A stretch of 64,000 nt of DNA from Chryseobacterium phocaeense. GTDB lineage: Bacteria; Bacteroidota; Bacteroidia; Flavobacteriales; Weeksellaceae. The position numbers and the translations under genes were made by a program. The stretch covers positions 1,178,001 through 1,242,000 of the forward strand of contig NZ_LT827015.1 in assembly GCF_900169075.1 (NCBI RefSeq), in the 5' to 3' direction. A model generated the notes under the pieces. The model worked only from the letters and a program-made list of their open reading frames with translations, was not told the origin of the DNA and searched no databases. Positions 16,583 to 26,104 of this stretch are shown in pieces. Each line of letters starts with the position of its first letter. Position 1 is the first letter of the stretch.

Positions 16583-17347
16583 ATGAAAACACTTATTCTT
16601 CTGGCTGCATTGCTTTTTTCCGGCTTTACGGTTTCCGCGGCTGAAACTAAAATTATGATCAGGGCTAAAGCGAGAGATGCCAAATTCATCGGAAGTTCAC
16701 TGGGCGGCGCTCATATTATTGTCCGGAACAAATTGAATCAACAAATATTGGCAGAGGGAAATACTACCGGAAGCACCGGAAATACAGATCTGATTATGAA
16801 AACCACGAGAACACGGGAAACCTCCATTACAGATCCTCAGACAGCAGGTTTTCTGGCTACTATAGATATTGATGAGCCCACATTCGTGAGCATAGAAGTG
16901 CTCTCACCATTAAACAACAGACAGGCGCAGGCCGCCGTAAGCACAGAATTATGGCTGCTTCCCGGAAAACATATTCTGGGTGACGGAATCATTCTGGAAA
17001 TACCCGGATTTATCATCGATATTCTGAAACCAAGAACCCATCAATATATTGCATTGAGCAGCATCAAAGGAAAACCTTTTCTGTTTCAGGCGAATGTTGT
17101 CATGATGTGCGGATGTGTCGTTGATAAAGGCGGAATCTGGAATTCCGACGAAATGGAAGTGAAGGGAATTCTTAAAAAAGACGGGAAATTTATCAGAAAT
17201 GTTCAGATGTCACTGGTCTCTGCCAACCTTTTTGAAGGAAGCGATCTCATCAATACGCCAGGGAATTATGAACTGACTTTGTATGCATACCATGAAAAAT
17301 CCGGCAACACAGGAGTAGATAAAGTGAATTATGTAGTATATGAATAA
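16583..17347 (+). CDS. Secreted protein of unknown function in a MarR operon
   Basis: 254 residues starting with a Sec signal that ends near VSAAE (residues 1-20). The mature part looks beta-rich: a start like a carboxypeptidase-like or transthyretin-type module (KIMIRAKARDAKFIGSSLGGAHIIVRN), a middle with STELWLLPGKHILGDG, and an MMCGCVVDKGGIW segment with two nearby cysteines. The C-terminal strand-like part contains NYELTLYAYHEKSG. No enzyme motif was recognised. It starts one base after the MarR gene, so both are translated from one transcript. It converges on the sigma-factor gene with a 9-bp gap. Confidence 0.75.
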   Translation: MKTLILLAALLFSGFTVSAAETKIMIRAKARDAKFIGSSLGGAHIIVRNKLNQQILAEGNTTGSTGNTDLIMKTTRTRETSITDPQTAGFLATIDIDEPTFVSIEVLSPLNNRQAQAAVSTELWLLPGKHILGDGIILEIPGFIIDILKPRTHQYIALSSIKGKPFLFQANVVMMCGCVVDKGGIWNSDEMEVKGILKKDGKFIRNVQMSLVSANLFEGSDLINTPGNYELTLYAYHEKSGNTGVDKVNYVVYE

Positions 17348-17356
17348 GGAACCTGC

Positions 17357-17983
17357 CTAATAATTCGTTAAAATTTCCATCAGCATCAGGATCGATACCA
17401 GTTTTTTAGAAGACTGGTATTCCGGGTTCAGCTGCTCGCGTATTTCCCCTAAAGCTTTACTTAATTTATTGCTCACCGTTTTATGGCTGATGCCCAGTGC
17501 TTCCGCTGTTTCATGCACAGACATATTCCTCCTGATTCTCATATCATACACACTCTGCTCCGTTGACGGAAGCTGTGAAACTACCTCATCAATTAAAGTC
17601 AGCAGGGTAGAGATCTCATTTTCTTCAAGAATTTCAAAATATTCCGAATCCGATATTTCCAGCTCGCCTTCCGGGTCAAACTCATCAATACTGACGGTAG
17701 AAGGCGTCTTTTTTGAACTGTTATAATGATCAATAATCCTGTAATGAAGATACCGGAGCAGGTAGCCTTTTGCACTTCCTGATTCATCTGTCTGTATGGC
17801 GTCCGTATCTTCCAGGACCTTTATCCAAAGGTTCTGCAGCAGTTCTTCAGACATTTCCTTGTCCCTGGTCCTCATGAAAACAAAACGGTACAAACTATCC
17901 CAATACTGCTCGTAGAACAGCATGAATGCAGGGCGGTCACCTGATTTTATTTTCTTTAATATCGTGTGGTCTGTAAGCTTCAT
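17357..17983 (-). CDS. ECF-type RNA polymerase sigma-70 factor (FecI-like)
   Basis: 208 residues. Region 2 (FMLFYEQYWDSLYRFVFMRTRD and the following SEELLQNLWIKVLE) and region 4 (LPSTEQSVYDMRIRRNMSVHETAEALGISHKTVSNKLSKAL, described in parts) are both clear. The two are joined by an acidic linker. It is divergent from a FecR-type anti-sigma gene that is followed by a TonB receptor with an STN domain, the classic cell-surface signalling layout. The usual model is that outer-membrane substrate binding signals through FecR to free this sigma factor, which then transcribes the receptor operon. Confidence 0.92.
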   Translation of the reverse strand: MKLTDHTILKKIKSGDRPAFMLFYEQYWDSLYRFVFMRTRDKEMSEELLQNLWIKVLEDTDAIQTDESGSAKGYLLRYLHYRIIDHYNSSKKTPSTVSIDEFDPEGELEISDSEYFEILEENEISTLLTLIDEVVSQLPSTEQSVYDMRIRRNMSVHETAEALGISHKTVSNKLSKALGEIREQLNPEYQSSKKLVSILMLMEILTNY

Positions 17984-18212
17984 ATCGTGGGTACAAAATT
18001 ACCTAAAGGAAAATTAACTTTTTGTGAACTTTGGGGATTCTAAGATTAATTATTTCTGAAAAAAATCCCATAAATGTGAATCAAATGTTGAGAAATATCT
18101 GAAATACGTTAAAATTATTAACCAACTGGTTTTAATGTGAATACAATGTTAAGAACACGCTGGGGAAGTTTTTCATTTTCACAGTCTTATAGATAGAAGT
18201 ATCTGTGAATAC

Positions 18213-19166
18213 ATGAAATATTTTATGAAAAGCAAAAAAAATAAGAATACTGCAGCTTTCGTTTTTAAGCTCTGGCAAAGGGAAGTCTCCGGAGAAAAAA
18301 TCTCAGAAAAAGAAAATGAAATTTTAAACCAGTGGAAAATCCGCACGGAAAAAAATCTCGACAGGGTACATATGAAAGAATCCAGAGAAAGAGTTTTATC
18401 TGCCCTGGAATTATATTTTATCAAGCCGGTAAAAGAGGCTCCTGTTTATCCACTGAAAAAATATTTTTTTGCAGCAGCCATCATACTTCTGTTATCAGTA
18501 GGAGGAATTCTTACCTATACCACATTCTTTAAGCCGGATACCTATACATCTGATTCAGGAAACCGGAAAGTATATCTGGCGGATGGCTCTGTGGTAACCT
18601 TACTGAAAGGTGCGGAGCTTACGGTTGATAAATCATTTCCCGCTTCCACCAGGATTGTTAATTTGAAAGGAGATGCTGTATTTTCCGTAGCCAAATCAAA
18701 AAAGCACCCTTTCATAGTACATGCTGATGGTTTCAGCACCAGAGTTCTTGGAACCGTGTTCAAAATCTCTCAGTCCGGAAAAGACAAGTCGGTCCAGCTG
18801 TACGAAGGGAAAGTTGCTGTTTCCTATGCCGGAACACCGGTTTCTTACCTGAAGCCTAATCAGAAATGGACCAATTTCGGGGTAGCACACACGGCAGCCG
18901 TCATATCGCTTAATCCTGAAAAAAATAGTACTGGACAAAAAACTGAACTGCTGTCCCTAAGCTTCAGTGATGTTTCATTCAGAGAAGTGGCGGAAATAAT
19001 GCAGCAACATTATAAAATTAAAATCATGTATCCGAAAGAAAGCGCAGAAAAGAGAATCACCGCAGATTTTACCGGTGGAACAGCTGATGAGAATATGGAG
19101 GCGCTGGCATTTATCCTCGGACTTGAAGTACATAAAGAAAACCATATTTACACCTTAAAAAAATAA
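18213..19166 (+). CDS. FecR-family anti-sigma factor
   Basis: 317 residues. A cytoplasmic N-terminal ~80 residues that would hold the sigma factor is followed by one transmembrane helix (residues 84-106). The periplasmic FecR domain carries YTSDSGNRKVYLADGSVVTL and ASTRIVNLKGDAVFSVA. The C-terminus has a DUF4974/STN-like half (LSFSDVSFREVAEIMQQHYKIK). ATG at 18225 is an alternative start four codons in. It transmits the signal from the STN domain of the receptor encoded 63 bp downstream to the divergent sigma factor. Confidence 0.92.
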   Translation: MKYFMKSKKNKNTAAFVFKLWQREVSGEKISEKENEILNQWKIRTEKNLDRVHMKESRERVLSALELYFIKPVKEAPVYPLKKYFFAAAIILLLSVGGILTYTTFFKPDTYTSDSGNRKVYLADGSVVTLLKGAELTVDKSFPASTRIVNLKGDAVFSVAKSKKHPFIVHADGFSTRVLGTVFKISQSGKDKSVQLYEGKVAVSYAGTPVSYLKPNQKWTNFGVAHTAAVISLNPEKNSTGQKTELLSLSFSDVSFREVAEIMQQHYKIKIMYPKESAEKRITADFTGGTADENMEALAFILGLEVHKENHIYTLKK

Positions 19167-19229
19167 AAATTACCCTACAAAATTACCCTTTAAAAAAATA
19201 AAACTTTTAATCAAAGAGAAATTGTACAT

Positions 19230-22200
19230 ATGAAAAGATTGAAATGCGGTCTTACCGTTGCAGCAGTATTTTTTACGGTAGCAGCCGAAGCACAGGAATT
19301 GGTCCAGAAAGTATCATTTTCTGTTCCGGCCAGCAGGCCTCTCATTGAGGTTCTGGAAGATTTTGCCGGAAAAACGGGAATGCGGCTGGCCTACTCCAAA
19401 ACGGATATCAGAGAGCTGAAGGTGAAAGGGGTAAAATGTGAAAATACTACGGTTAATAACTGTCTTAAAGATATTACCAGCGGGCTTCCGGTAGCATTTC
19501 GCCTCCGCGGGGATCTTATTTCAATAAAATATGAAGGAACAGGAATCTCTGTGTCAGGACAGGGAAGGATCTCAGGAAAGATCGTGGATGAAGTGGGAAA
19601 TCCGGTGGCTGGAGCGGAAGTAACCATCGCTAAGAGAACCATTATAACAGATAACAACGGTGATTTTGCGGCAGATCTTCCTTCGGGAATCTATACGCTT
19701 ACCGTAAAAGCTTCAAAATACAGCCCGCTGCGGGTAGAAAAACTTTCAATCATTACCAATGAAACCAATACGGTATCATTTGCGATGAAGCAGGCCCCGG
19801 AAAAAATAACGGATATCCGGGAAGTTGTGATTACCGGTACCAGAAAAGCAGATACCCAGGCCGGACTTCTTGCCCAGCAGAAAAAAGCGGCCCAGATGAG
19901 TGACGGAATCTCCGCAGAACAGATTGCAAAAACCCCGGATAACGATGTGGGGGGCACCCTGAAAAGAGTAACGGGAATTACAACGATTGATAATAAATAT
20001 GTAGTGGTACGTTCCATGGGAGAACGCTGGAATACCGCAGCAATGGACGGAATCAACCTTCCGAGTACGGAAGCCTACAACCAGAACTTTTCATTTGATA
20101 TTATCCCGACCGCAATGGTGGAAAGTATTGTGGTGAGCAAAACGGCAACCCCGGATATGAATGCCAGCTTTGCAGGTGGCTATGTGGAAGTGAGAACCAA
20201 AGATATTCCCAATGAAAATTTTACGACGGTAAGTGTGGGAACTTCCTATAATGACCAGTCGGCGTTCAAAGAATTCCTTACCCGCAAGCGTGGAAAATAT
20301 GATTATTTCGGGTATGATGACGGTACGAGGGATTTCCCTAAAGGTCTTGAACCGACGGACTGGAATAATCCTTTGTTTTTTGAACAGTCCAGAAGATTCA
20401 GCAATGATAATTTCAGCACCTACAGCACAACTGGTGATATGGGATCCAATATACAGGTGGCGTTAGGAAGAACATTTGCCCTGAAAAATAATAACAAATG
20501 GGGATTTGCCGGTGCATTTACGGTAAGAAATGAGCAGAATATGCTGGATATAGACCATACGGGAAGGGGAAACTGGCTGGATACCACAGCACCTTATGAT
20601 CCCAACTGGGAGGCCAACGGAACAAGACCTATTGTATTTTATAATTTCAAAAACAAAGGAGCTTCATACAATTATAACTCTACCGTAGCCGGAATGCTGA
20701 ATTTCGGATTACAGCTGGGAAAAAGCAGAATATCCTTCCGTAATTCCTACACCCATATCTACGATAATACGCTGACCAGGGTAACCGGATGGAATGAATA
20801 TACCGGAGGAAGCGGAATGGCAGCTAATGCAGAAGCATCCTATAATTATTTTTACAACGGAATTATTCCGAATAACAATCCTGCACAGATCAAGGATCTG
20901 GACAAACCTTATACCGACAATACCAATTATCCTATTTACCAGACGCTTTTGCAAAACAAGCTGGAAGGAAGTCACAAAATAGGAAATGCAGAAATCAACT
21001 GGTTTGCCGCAAGAACAGGCGTGAAATCTGATACCAAAGACTATACGCAGTATCTGACCCAATATGATTTCATAGGAAACGAGATTATGGCCTATCATAT
21101 TGTATACAATTCGGCATCTAACTTTTACAGAGGATACATCGCCAATGAAGAAACAGATTACAATTACGGAGCCTCCTTGAAATGGAATCTGGATAAAGGA
21201 AACTTTAAAAATGATATAAAGGCCGGTTACGCCGGAGTGATCAAAAACAATACGAACCAGCAGGAAAAGTTCTTTTTAAGAGTGGATGAAAACAGGAATG
21301 TTCCGAATATAGAAAAAGGTTATATCACCATGTACGGTGCCTTGTCTCAATGGTTTGACGGTTCCAGATATGCTCCGGGAGGAATAGGCTGGCAGACCAG
21401 ACCCTTGTACAGGAATGACAAGTATGAAGGAAAAGTAACCCAAAATGCCTATTACGTGATGTTTGATAACCGCTGGAAAAATAAACTCAGGTTGGTTTGG
21501 GGTGTTCGTGCAGAATATTTTAAATATGATCTTATTTCGCAGCAGATGGATCTTTCAGACAACCAGACGGTTAAAAAGGAACCGATCTATGATAAACCAT
21601 GGCAGTGGATGCCATCCGTAAATTTTACGTACAGCCCAACGAATAAGATCAATGTAAGGCTGGCGTATAACAAAACGGTGATCCGTCCTCAGTTTAATGA
21701 AAGAACAGGACTGCCTTATTTTGATCCGGTTGCCAACGGTTTGATTTACAATACGGAAATGACCTCTTCGGTCGTGAATAATTATGATTTCAAATTTGAA
21801 TGGTTTCCGGGGCTTGGTGAAATATTCTCCGCCGGACTTTATTACAAGGATATTGACAGACCCATTGAGCGGGAAGGCCGTCTTTCCAATGAAGGGAATC
21901 TTTTCCTGTACAATGGAAACTCTAAAAATGCAAAGCTGAAAGGGCTAGAAGTGGAAGTCCGTAAAAACCTCGGATTTATTGCTCATGAAACTTTTCTAGA
22001 AAAGCTTTTTGTAAGCGGAAACTTCACCTATAACACCACCAAGGTCATTGCTTTCAAAGATCAATACAAAACAGGAGATAACGGGGAAACCTATGAAGTG
22101 GAAAGACCGCTGTACGGACAGACTCCTTATGCCTACAATTTAGGAATCACTTATGACGGAAGCCGTTTCGGGGCCAGCTTTTTATACAATGCCAAGGGTG

Positions 22201-22538
22201 ACCAGTACATTACGGTAGGGTATGATTATAACGGCGAGGAGATACAGAGGCCTTATGCTGTAGCTGATGCCCAGCTTTCCTATAAATTTTTAAAAGACAG
22301 GAATCTGGAGGTGAAATTGAATGTCAGAAACCTTTTCAACAGGGTAAAGGAGTTTTATAACAATTTCAATTCCTATTCGGTTCCTAATGGATCCGGAGGA
22401 AGTAACATCTCAACAGACAGGGAGGCATGGAAGCTTCTGCCCGGGGCTACGGATAAGTATGACAAAGACATTGATAAAATCACATTCAGAGCTTATAGCG
22501 GAAGGATATTCGGTTTAAGCGTGAATTATACATTTTAA
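19230..22538 (+). CDS. TonB-dependent receptor with STN (signalling) and carboxypeptidase-like domains
   Basis: 1102 residues. A signal peptide is followed by a secretin/TonB short N-terminal (STN) domain (~33-105, PLIEVLEDFAGKTGMRLAYS). A carboxypeptidase-regulatory-like beta-sandwich follows (~115-195, GRISGKIVDEVGNPVAGAEV). The plug holds TPDNDVGGTLKRVTGI and SIVVSKTATPDMNASFAGG. The long barrel ends with an aromatic C-terminus (SVNYTF). The STN domain marks a transducing receptor that works with FecR and the sigma factor encoded next to it. It imports a specific but unknown substrate with TonB/ExbBD energy. Several genes for secreted or lipid-anchored proteins follow and may bind or process that substrate. 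Confidence 0.94.
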   Translation: MKRLKCGLTVAAVFFTVAAEAQELVQKVSFSVPASRPLIEVLEDFAGKTGMRLAYSKTDIRELKVKGVKCENTTVNNCLKDITSGLPVAFRLRGDLISIKYEGTGISVSGQGRISGKIVDEVGNPVAGAEVTIAKRTIITDNNGDFAADLPSGIYTLTVKASKYSPLRVEKLSIITNETNTVSFAMKQAPEKITDIREVVITGTRKADTQAGLLAQQKKAAQMSDGISAEQIAKTPDNDVGGTLKRVTGITTIDNKYVVVRSMGERWNTAAMDGINLPSTEAYNQNFSFDIIPTAMVESIVVSKTATPDMNASFAGGYVEVRTKDIPNENFTTVSVGTSYNDQSAFKEFLTRKRGKYDYFGYDDGTRDFPKGLEPTDWNNPLFFEQSRRFSNDNFSTYSTTGDMGSNIQVALGRTFALKNNNKWGFAGAFTVRNEQNMLDIDHTGRGNWLDTTAPYDPNWEANGTRPIVFYNFKNKGASYNYNSTVAGMLNFGLQLGKSRISFRNSYTHIYDNTLTRVTGWNEYTGGSGMAANAEASYNYFYNGIIPNNNPAQIKDLDKPYTDNTNYPIYQTLLQNKLEGSHKIGNAEINWFAARTGVKSDTKDYTQYLTQYDFIGNEIMAYHIVYNSASNFYRGYIANEETDYNYGASLKWNLDKGNFKNDIKAGYAGVIKNNTNQQEKFFLRVDENRNVPNIEKGYITMYGALSQWFDGSRYAPGGIGWQTRPLYRNDKYEGKVTQNAYYVMFDNRWKNKLRLVWGVRAEYFKYDLISQQMDLSDNQTVKKEPIYDKPWQWMPSVNFTYSPTNKINVRLAYNKTVIRPQFNERTGLPYFDPVANGLIYNTEMTSSVVNNYDFKFEWFPGLGEIFSAGLYYKDIDRPIEREGRLSNEGNLFLYNGNSKNAKLKGLEVEVRKNLGFIAHETFLEKLFVSGNFTYNTTKVIAFKDQYKTGDNGETYEVERPLYGQTPYAYNLGITYDGSRFGASFLYNAKGDQYITVGYDYNGEEIQRPYAVADAQLSYKFLKDRNLEVKLNVRNLFNRVKEFYNNFNSYSVPNGSGGSNISTDREAWKLLPGATDKYDKDIDKITFRAYSGRIFGLSVNYTF

Positions 22539-22838
22539 AAGACATTATAAAAATAGAAGAAAAGAGCTCACTGATGCAATGTACAGGTTTCGGAATCCTG
22601 AAGACGAGCCGGATCAATACTGATGAAGCGCACACCAGTACCGGATCAGAGAAAAACCGGACGCCGTTGTTTTTTCCCGGACAATAGCGGATAAGCAGGG
22701 AACACCGGCAGGACAGCACCTCATGGAATGCCGGATGAAACCAAAACCAAATCGCAGGAATATAGAGGCGGATATTCCTAAATATTAAAAAATCCGGTTA
22801 TAAAAAGAACATCACCGGGTCTACTAAAAATTATAACA
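22539..22838 (+). other. Unusual 300-bp spacer between receptor and lipoprotein genes
   Basis: Less AT-rich than other intergenic DNA here, with repeated CCGGA/CCGGAT words (six or more between 22608 and 22735). The longest plus-strand frame is ~36 codons from 22576 and has no family resemblance. Nothing here is called as a gene. It may be a structured leader or processing region between the receptor and the lipoprotein mRNA. Confidence 0.5.
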
Positions 22839-24152
22839 ATGAAAAAACTAACTTTAATTGCTGCTGCAGCTTTATCTCTTACTGCTTGTCAAAATGATCA
22901 TTTAGCGGATTCTTCCACTCCGTTTGAAATGCAGTCTGCTTCTGCTGAATATATTACTGCTTCTGCGCTTCCGGTAACTTCTGTAAGCGGAGATATCACT
23001 ACAAACACTACATGGAGTGGTGTAGTTGAGATCAACGGTATCGTTACAGTAAAGAACGGGGCTAAATTAACGATCCAGCCTGGAACTTTCATCAAAGCAA
23101 AACCTAATACTACCAATACCCCTACAGGAGTTCTTGTAATCTCTAAAACGGGTACTATCGATGCTACAGGTACTGCTACACAGCCGATCATTTTTACAAG
23201 TTATAAACTGTTGGATGGAGATGAAAATACAACAGCTGCTCCTGGTGACTTTGGAGGGGTAATCATGTTAGGTGATGCTCCGGCAAACACGCCTGATACT
23301 AAAACTATCGAAGGATTAACAGGTTCTGACTTCTATTACGGAGGTAGCAATGCTTCTCACAACGGGGGTATCATGAAATATGTTCGTATTGAATTTGCAG
23401 GATTCGACCTTTTGGCACCTAACTCTGGAAATGAAATCAACGGTCTTACTTTAGGAGCTGTAGGAAGCGGAACTACTTTGGACCACATCCAGGTTTCTTA
23501 CGGTAAGGATGATTCTTTCGAATTCTTCGGAGGAACTGTTAATGCTTCTAACCTTGTTTCTTTCGCTCCGGATGATGATAACTTCGATTTTGACAACGGA
23601 TATACCGGAACTATCACTTGTGCTCTTGCTTTAGCTGATAACAATTCTACACACAGTTTTAGTGGTGGTGTTTCTGATACCAACGGTATCGAATTGGATA
23701 ACAACTCTACAGGTACATCTACACCGCTTATCACAAACCCGGTGATCAATAATCTTACCATCGTAGGATCACGTACTAATGTGTTGTTTCCTACATCAAA
23801 TCCTTCAGGGCCTATATATGAGAATGGTATCCACATCAGAAGAGCTGGTAAATTAACATTAAGCAATGCTGTAGTAACAGGATATCCTGTAGGAATCAAA
23901 GTAGAAGGTACAGGTTCTGAACTGTCTTCAGCCTCTACTTTAAGCAGCATCAATGTACATGGATTCACAACTTCTGTTACAGGTACAGGAACTGCGGGAA
24001 TCCCTGCTGCTAACCTTCTTACAGGAAGCACTGCTTCAGCTTGGGGAATGACTCAGCCATTCTTCAACGTAGGACCATGGAACGTAGCTCCTAGAAATTG
24101 TGGAGACTTCCAGGGAACTTGGACAAAATATAACTTCTCTATTGTAGAATAA
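22839..24152 (+). CDS. Beta-helix-like outer-surface lipoprotein downstream of the TonB receptor
   Basis: 437 residues. The lipoprotein signal KKLTLIAAAALSLTAC puts the Cys at residue ~17. A Ser/Thr-rich linker follows, then a domain typical of Bacteroidota surface proteins of the GDITTNTTW...NGAKLTIQPGT type, with right-handed beta-helix-like repeats (GTTLDHIQVSYGKDDSFEFFGG, given in parts). Codon use is strongly biased to frequent codons (GCT, TCT, GGT, AAC), suggesting high expression. Proteins of this type are often encoded beside TonB receptors; they may bind substrate at the cell surface. The terminator at 24161-24197 ends this transcript. Confidence 0.8.
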   Translation: MKKLTLIAAAALSLTACQNDHLADSSTPFEMQSASAEYITASALPVTSVSGDITTNTTWSGVVEINGIVTVKNGAKLTIQPGTFIKAKPNTTNTPTGVLVISKTGTIDATGTATQPIIFTSYKLLDGDENTTAAPGDFGGVIMLGDAPANTPDTKTIEGLTGSDFYYGGSNASHNGGIMKYVRIEFAGFDLLAPNSGNEINGLTLGAVGSGTTLDHIQVSYGKDDSFEFFGGTVNASNLVSFAPDDDNFDFDNGYTGTITCALALADNNSTHSFSGGVSDTNGIELDNNSTGTSTPLITNPVINNLTIVGSRTNVLFPTSNPSGPIYENGIHIRRAGKLTLSNAVVTGYPVGIKVEGTGSELSSASTLSSINVHGFTTSVTGTGTAGIPAANLLTGSTASAWGMTQPFFNVGPWNVAPRNCGDFQGTWTKYNFSIVE

Positions 24153-24160
24153 TTTTAAAT

Positions 24161-24197
24161 GCAGGGGAAGCTTCCCATGTCTTTCCCTGCTTTTTTT
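24161..24197 (+). terminator. Rho-independent terminator after the beta-helix lipoprotein gene
   Basis: GCAGGGGAAG and CTTTCCCTGC form a 10-bp stem with one mismatch, followed by TTTTTTT. It lies within the open frame upstream of the next gene, which argues against starting that gene at 24159. Confidence 0.85.
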
Positions 24198-24218
24198 AAA
24201 TCTCTAATAATCTGTATT

Positions 24219-25145
24219 ATGAAAAAATTATTTTTATTATCTGTTGTATTGCTTTCACAGGCTGCTGCAGCCCAGGCTTTGGTATGGAGCAATTCTTTTG
24301 AGACATCTGCCGATCTTCAGGGATGGACTTTCCATGACCTGAATAATAACGGAAACGGTTGGGTTCAGGGGCAAAACATCTATTTTAACGGAACAAATGC
24401 CCTTACTTATGGTACTGCAGGAGTTCTGAGATATTCAGTAAGCCTTGTTCCAACAGGGAATGCCGCCGGTTTTGCCAGTGAAAACGACTGGATTATTTCT
24501 CCGCCGATTGATCTGCAGGGAGCATCCGGTACCATCAGCTTAGCAGCGTATATCGGAAGACAGAGAACTACTCATTTCAACATCGGGCGTGATTTGTTTA
24601 TTTATGTAAGCACCCCTTCGAAGCCGGTCCCTACATTGGCTGATTTTCAGGCTATGACTGTAGATTCTGGCGGAAATGACATTCCAAGCCCTTACAGCGT
24701 CATTGCCGGAACTGTAGCTAACCCTTTTCCTAATGACCTGACTCAGTTTAACGAAAGTATTGTTGACCTTTCAGCTTTTGCGGGTAAAAAGATCTATATC
24801 GGAATGTGGTCTAACAGAAAACCAAGCGGTAATAACCTTCAGAATATCAATATTGATGAAATGGCTATTTACGCTTCCACTTTCCTGGGAACTAAAGACA
24901 CTAAGAAGAAAGAAAATTTAACGAAAATAGGAGAAAATCCGGTAAAGGAATTCCTTCAGCTGCAATTAAATCCAGAATTTAAAGCTAATGCCACTACGAT
25001 CACCATTTATAATATGGCCGGGCAGAAAGTCCTTTCAGCTCCGTACAGCAGATCTGTTAATGTAGCAGCATTGCAGGCTGGAATGTATATGGCTGAGGTT
25101 TCTGATGAAAAAACTACGGAAAAACTGAAGTTTATTAAAAAATAA
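24219..25145 (+). CDS. T9SS-sorted secreted protein with choice-of-anchor J-like domain
   Basis: The open frame begins at 24159, but the ATG at 24219 gives a clean signal peptide (KKLFLLSVVLLSQAAAAQA) and leaves the terminator outside the gene. The mature ~200-residue domain starts WSNSFETSADLQGWTFHDLN and holds ENDWIISPPIDL. This is the cleaved-adhesin/choice-of-anchor-J beta-sandwich, a carbohydrate- or protein-binding fold. The last ~75 residues are a type A T9SS tail (EFLQLQLNPEF ... KLKFIKK). It is exported to the cell surface or medium. It is likely part of the receptor gene set. Confidence 0.88.
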   Translation: MKKLFLLSVVLLSQAAAAQALVWSNSFETSADLQGWTFHDLNNNGNGWVQGQNIYFNGTNALTYGTAGVLRYSVSLVPTGNAAGFASENDWIISPPIDLQGASGTISLAAYIGRQRTTHFNIGRDLFIYVSTPSKPVPTLADFQAMTVDSGGNDIPSPYSVIAGTVANPFPNDLTQFNESIVDLSAFAGKKIYIGMWSNRKPSGNNLQNINIDEMAIYASTFLGTKDTKKKENLTKIGENPVKEFLQLQLNPEFKANATTITIYNMAGQKVLSAPYSRSVNVAALQAGMYMAEVSDEKTTEKLKFIKK

Positions 25146-25281
25146 TCATTCGGTTTGTCCATCATCCTTCAGAATATTCTGCAGGAATTGACTTGAGAAT
25201 TTAGCAGGTCAGAAGAGGTTGACGCTTCCCCGCTAAACCCTTTGACCATCAACATATCCAACTTAGTTTTTATAATTATTT

Positions 25282-25314
25282 TATTGTCCCGTACCTGTAA
25301 CGGGCGGGACAATA
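25282..25314 (+). promoter_or_regulatory. Strong hairpin with an alternative inner pairing, upstream of a lipoprotein gene
   Basis: TATTGTCCCG and CGGGACAATA form a perfect 10-bp stem. Inside it, CCCGT...ACGGG gives a mutually exclusive smaller stem. It lies 35 bp before the next ATG. Only a short T-run follows, so it may be a terminator of the T9SS gene or an attenuator-like element. Confidence 0.5.
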
Positions 25315-25349
25315 TTTCTGAGTTTGATTTTTAATTTAAAATTTTATAA

Positions 25350-26090
25350 ATGAAGAAGTTCATTGCACTCGTTTTTTTTACATTACTTGTTTCCTGTTCA
25401 GATAACAGCGTGATGCAGCCGATTGATAAATCACAGAAGCCTGCTGATATTACGGTTAAGGGATATTCAAAACCGGATGTGATTCAGCTGAGACTGAACG
25501 GAACTCCGGTATCCATTGAAGGAAATACTTCTTATACCGATAAAATAGAAACGAAACTTGAATTTGTCCTGGATGAAGGAGAAACGGACAGACTCGGGAT
25601 CTATAATCATCAAACAGGTACCGAAATTGCCCATTACAATATCAGCTACGACAATATCAGCGAGTATAAAACCCTCAATTTCTTCAATCTTCCGGGAATT
25701 TTTCTTCAGGCCTCTGCCGTAAAGCCACAGGTGAATCTTGGAAAAGTAGGATTCGAATTTATTTTCCCGAATCTTGGAGAGTATTCAGGAACCACACTTT
25801 CCGGGGTGAAAGGAATTCTGAGAAGAGAAAATGGAATAGTACTGGCAGAATTCGATCATATAGAAAAGAAAAGTTTTACTGCGGTAAAAATCTACAATTA
25901 TTTCAGCAATACAGCGCCCGTCTATCTGGAACTGTACAAGCCGGATAGCACTACGCCTTATACCGGATCTGAGATCATTAAAGTGAAGATAAAACAGGAT
26001 ATGGGTGCCAACCTTATCGTTCTTCAGGAGAAACTGGAAAACGGCGTTTTCACGGTTAAAGGGGATATTGATGTAGCAGATTATCTGTAA
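25350..26090 (+). CDS. Lipoprotein of unknown function
   Basis: 246 residues. It has a lipoprotein signal with the Cys in LLVSCSDN (residue ~16). The mature part looks beta-rich, starting with ADITVKGYSKPDVIQLRLNGTPV, which resembles a small Ig-like or PKD-like fold; no catalytic motif is seen. The S41 peptidase gene starts 14 bp after its stop, so the two lipoproteins are probably co-transcribed and may act together on the outer membrane. Confidence 0.8.
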   Translation: MKKFIALVFFTLLVSCSDNSVMQPIDKSQKPADITVKGYSKPDVIQLRLNGTPVSIEGNTSYTDKIETKLEFVLDEGETDRLGIYNHQTGTEIAHYNISYDNISEYKTLNFFNLPGIFLQASAVKPQVNLGKVGFEFIFPNLGEYSGTTLSGVKGILRRENGIVLAEFDHIEKKSFTAVKIYNYFSNTAPVYLELYKPDSTTPYTGSEIIKVKIKQDMGANLIVLQEKLENGVFTVKGDIDVADYL

Positions 26091-26104
26091 TCGCAATTAG
26101 GTGT

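Noticed and set aside
20709..21098. Minus-strand frames inside the TonB receptor gene
   Set aside because: Shadow frames with Cys/Ile-rich, non-protein-like composition.
24159..24218. Longer start for the T9SS cleaved-adhesin gene
   Set aside because: The added 20 codons are the terminator hairpin and T-run of the previous gene; the inner ATG gives a clean signal peptide.
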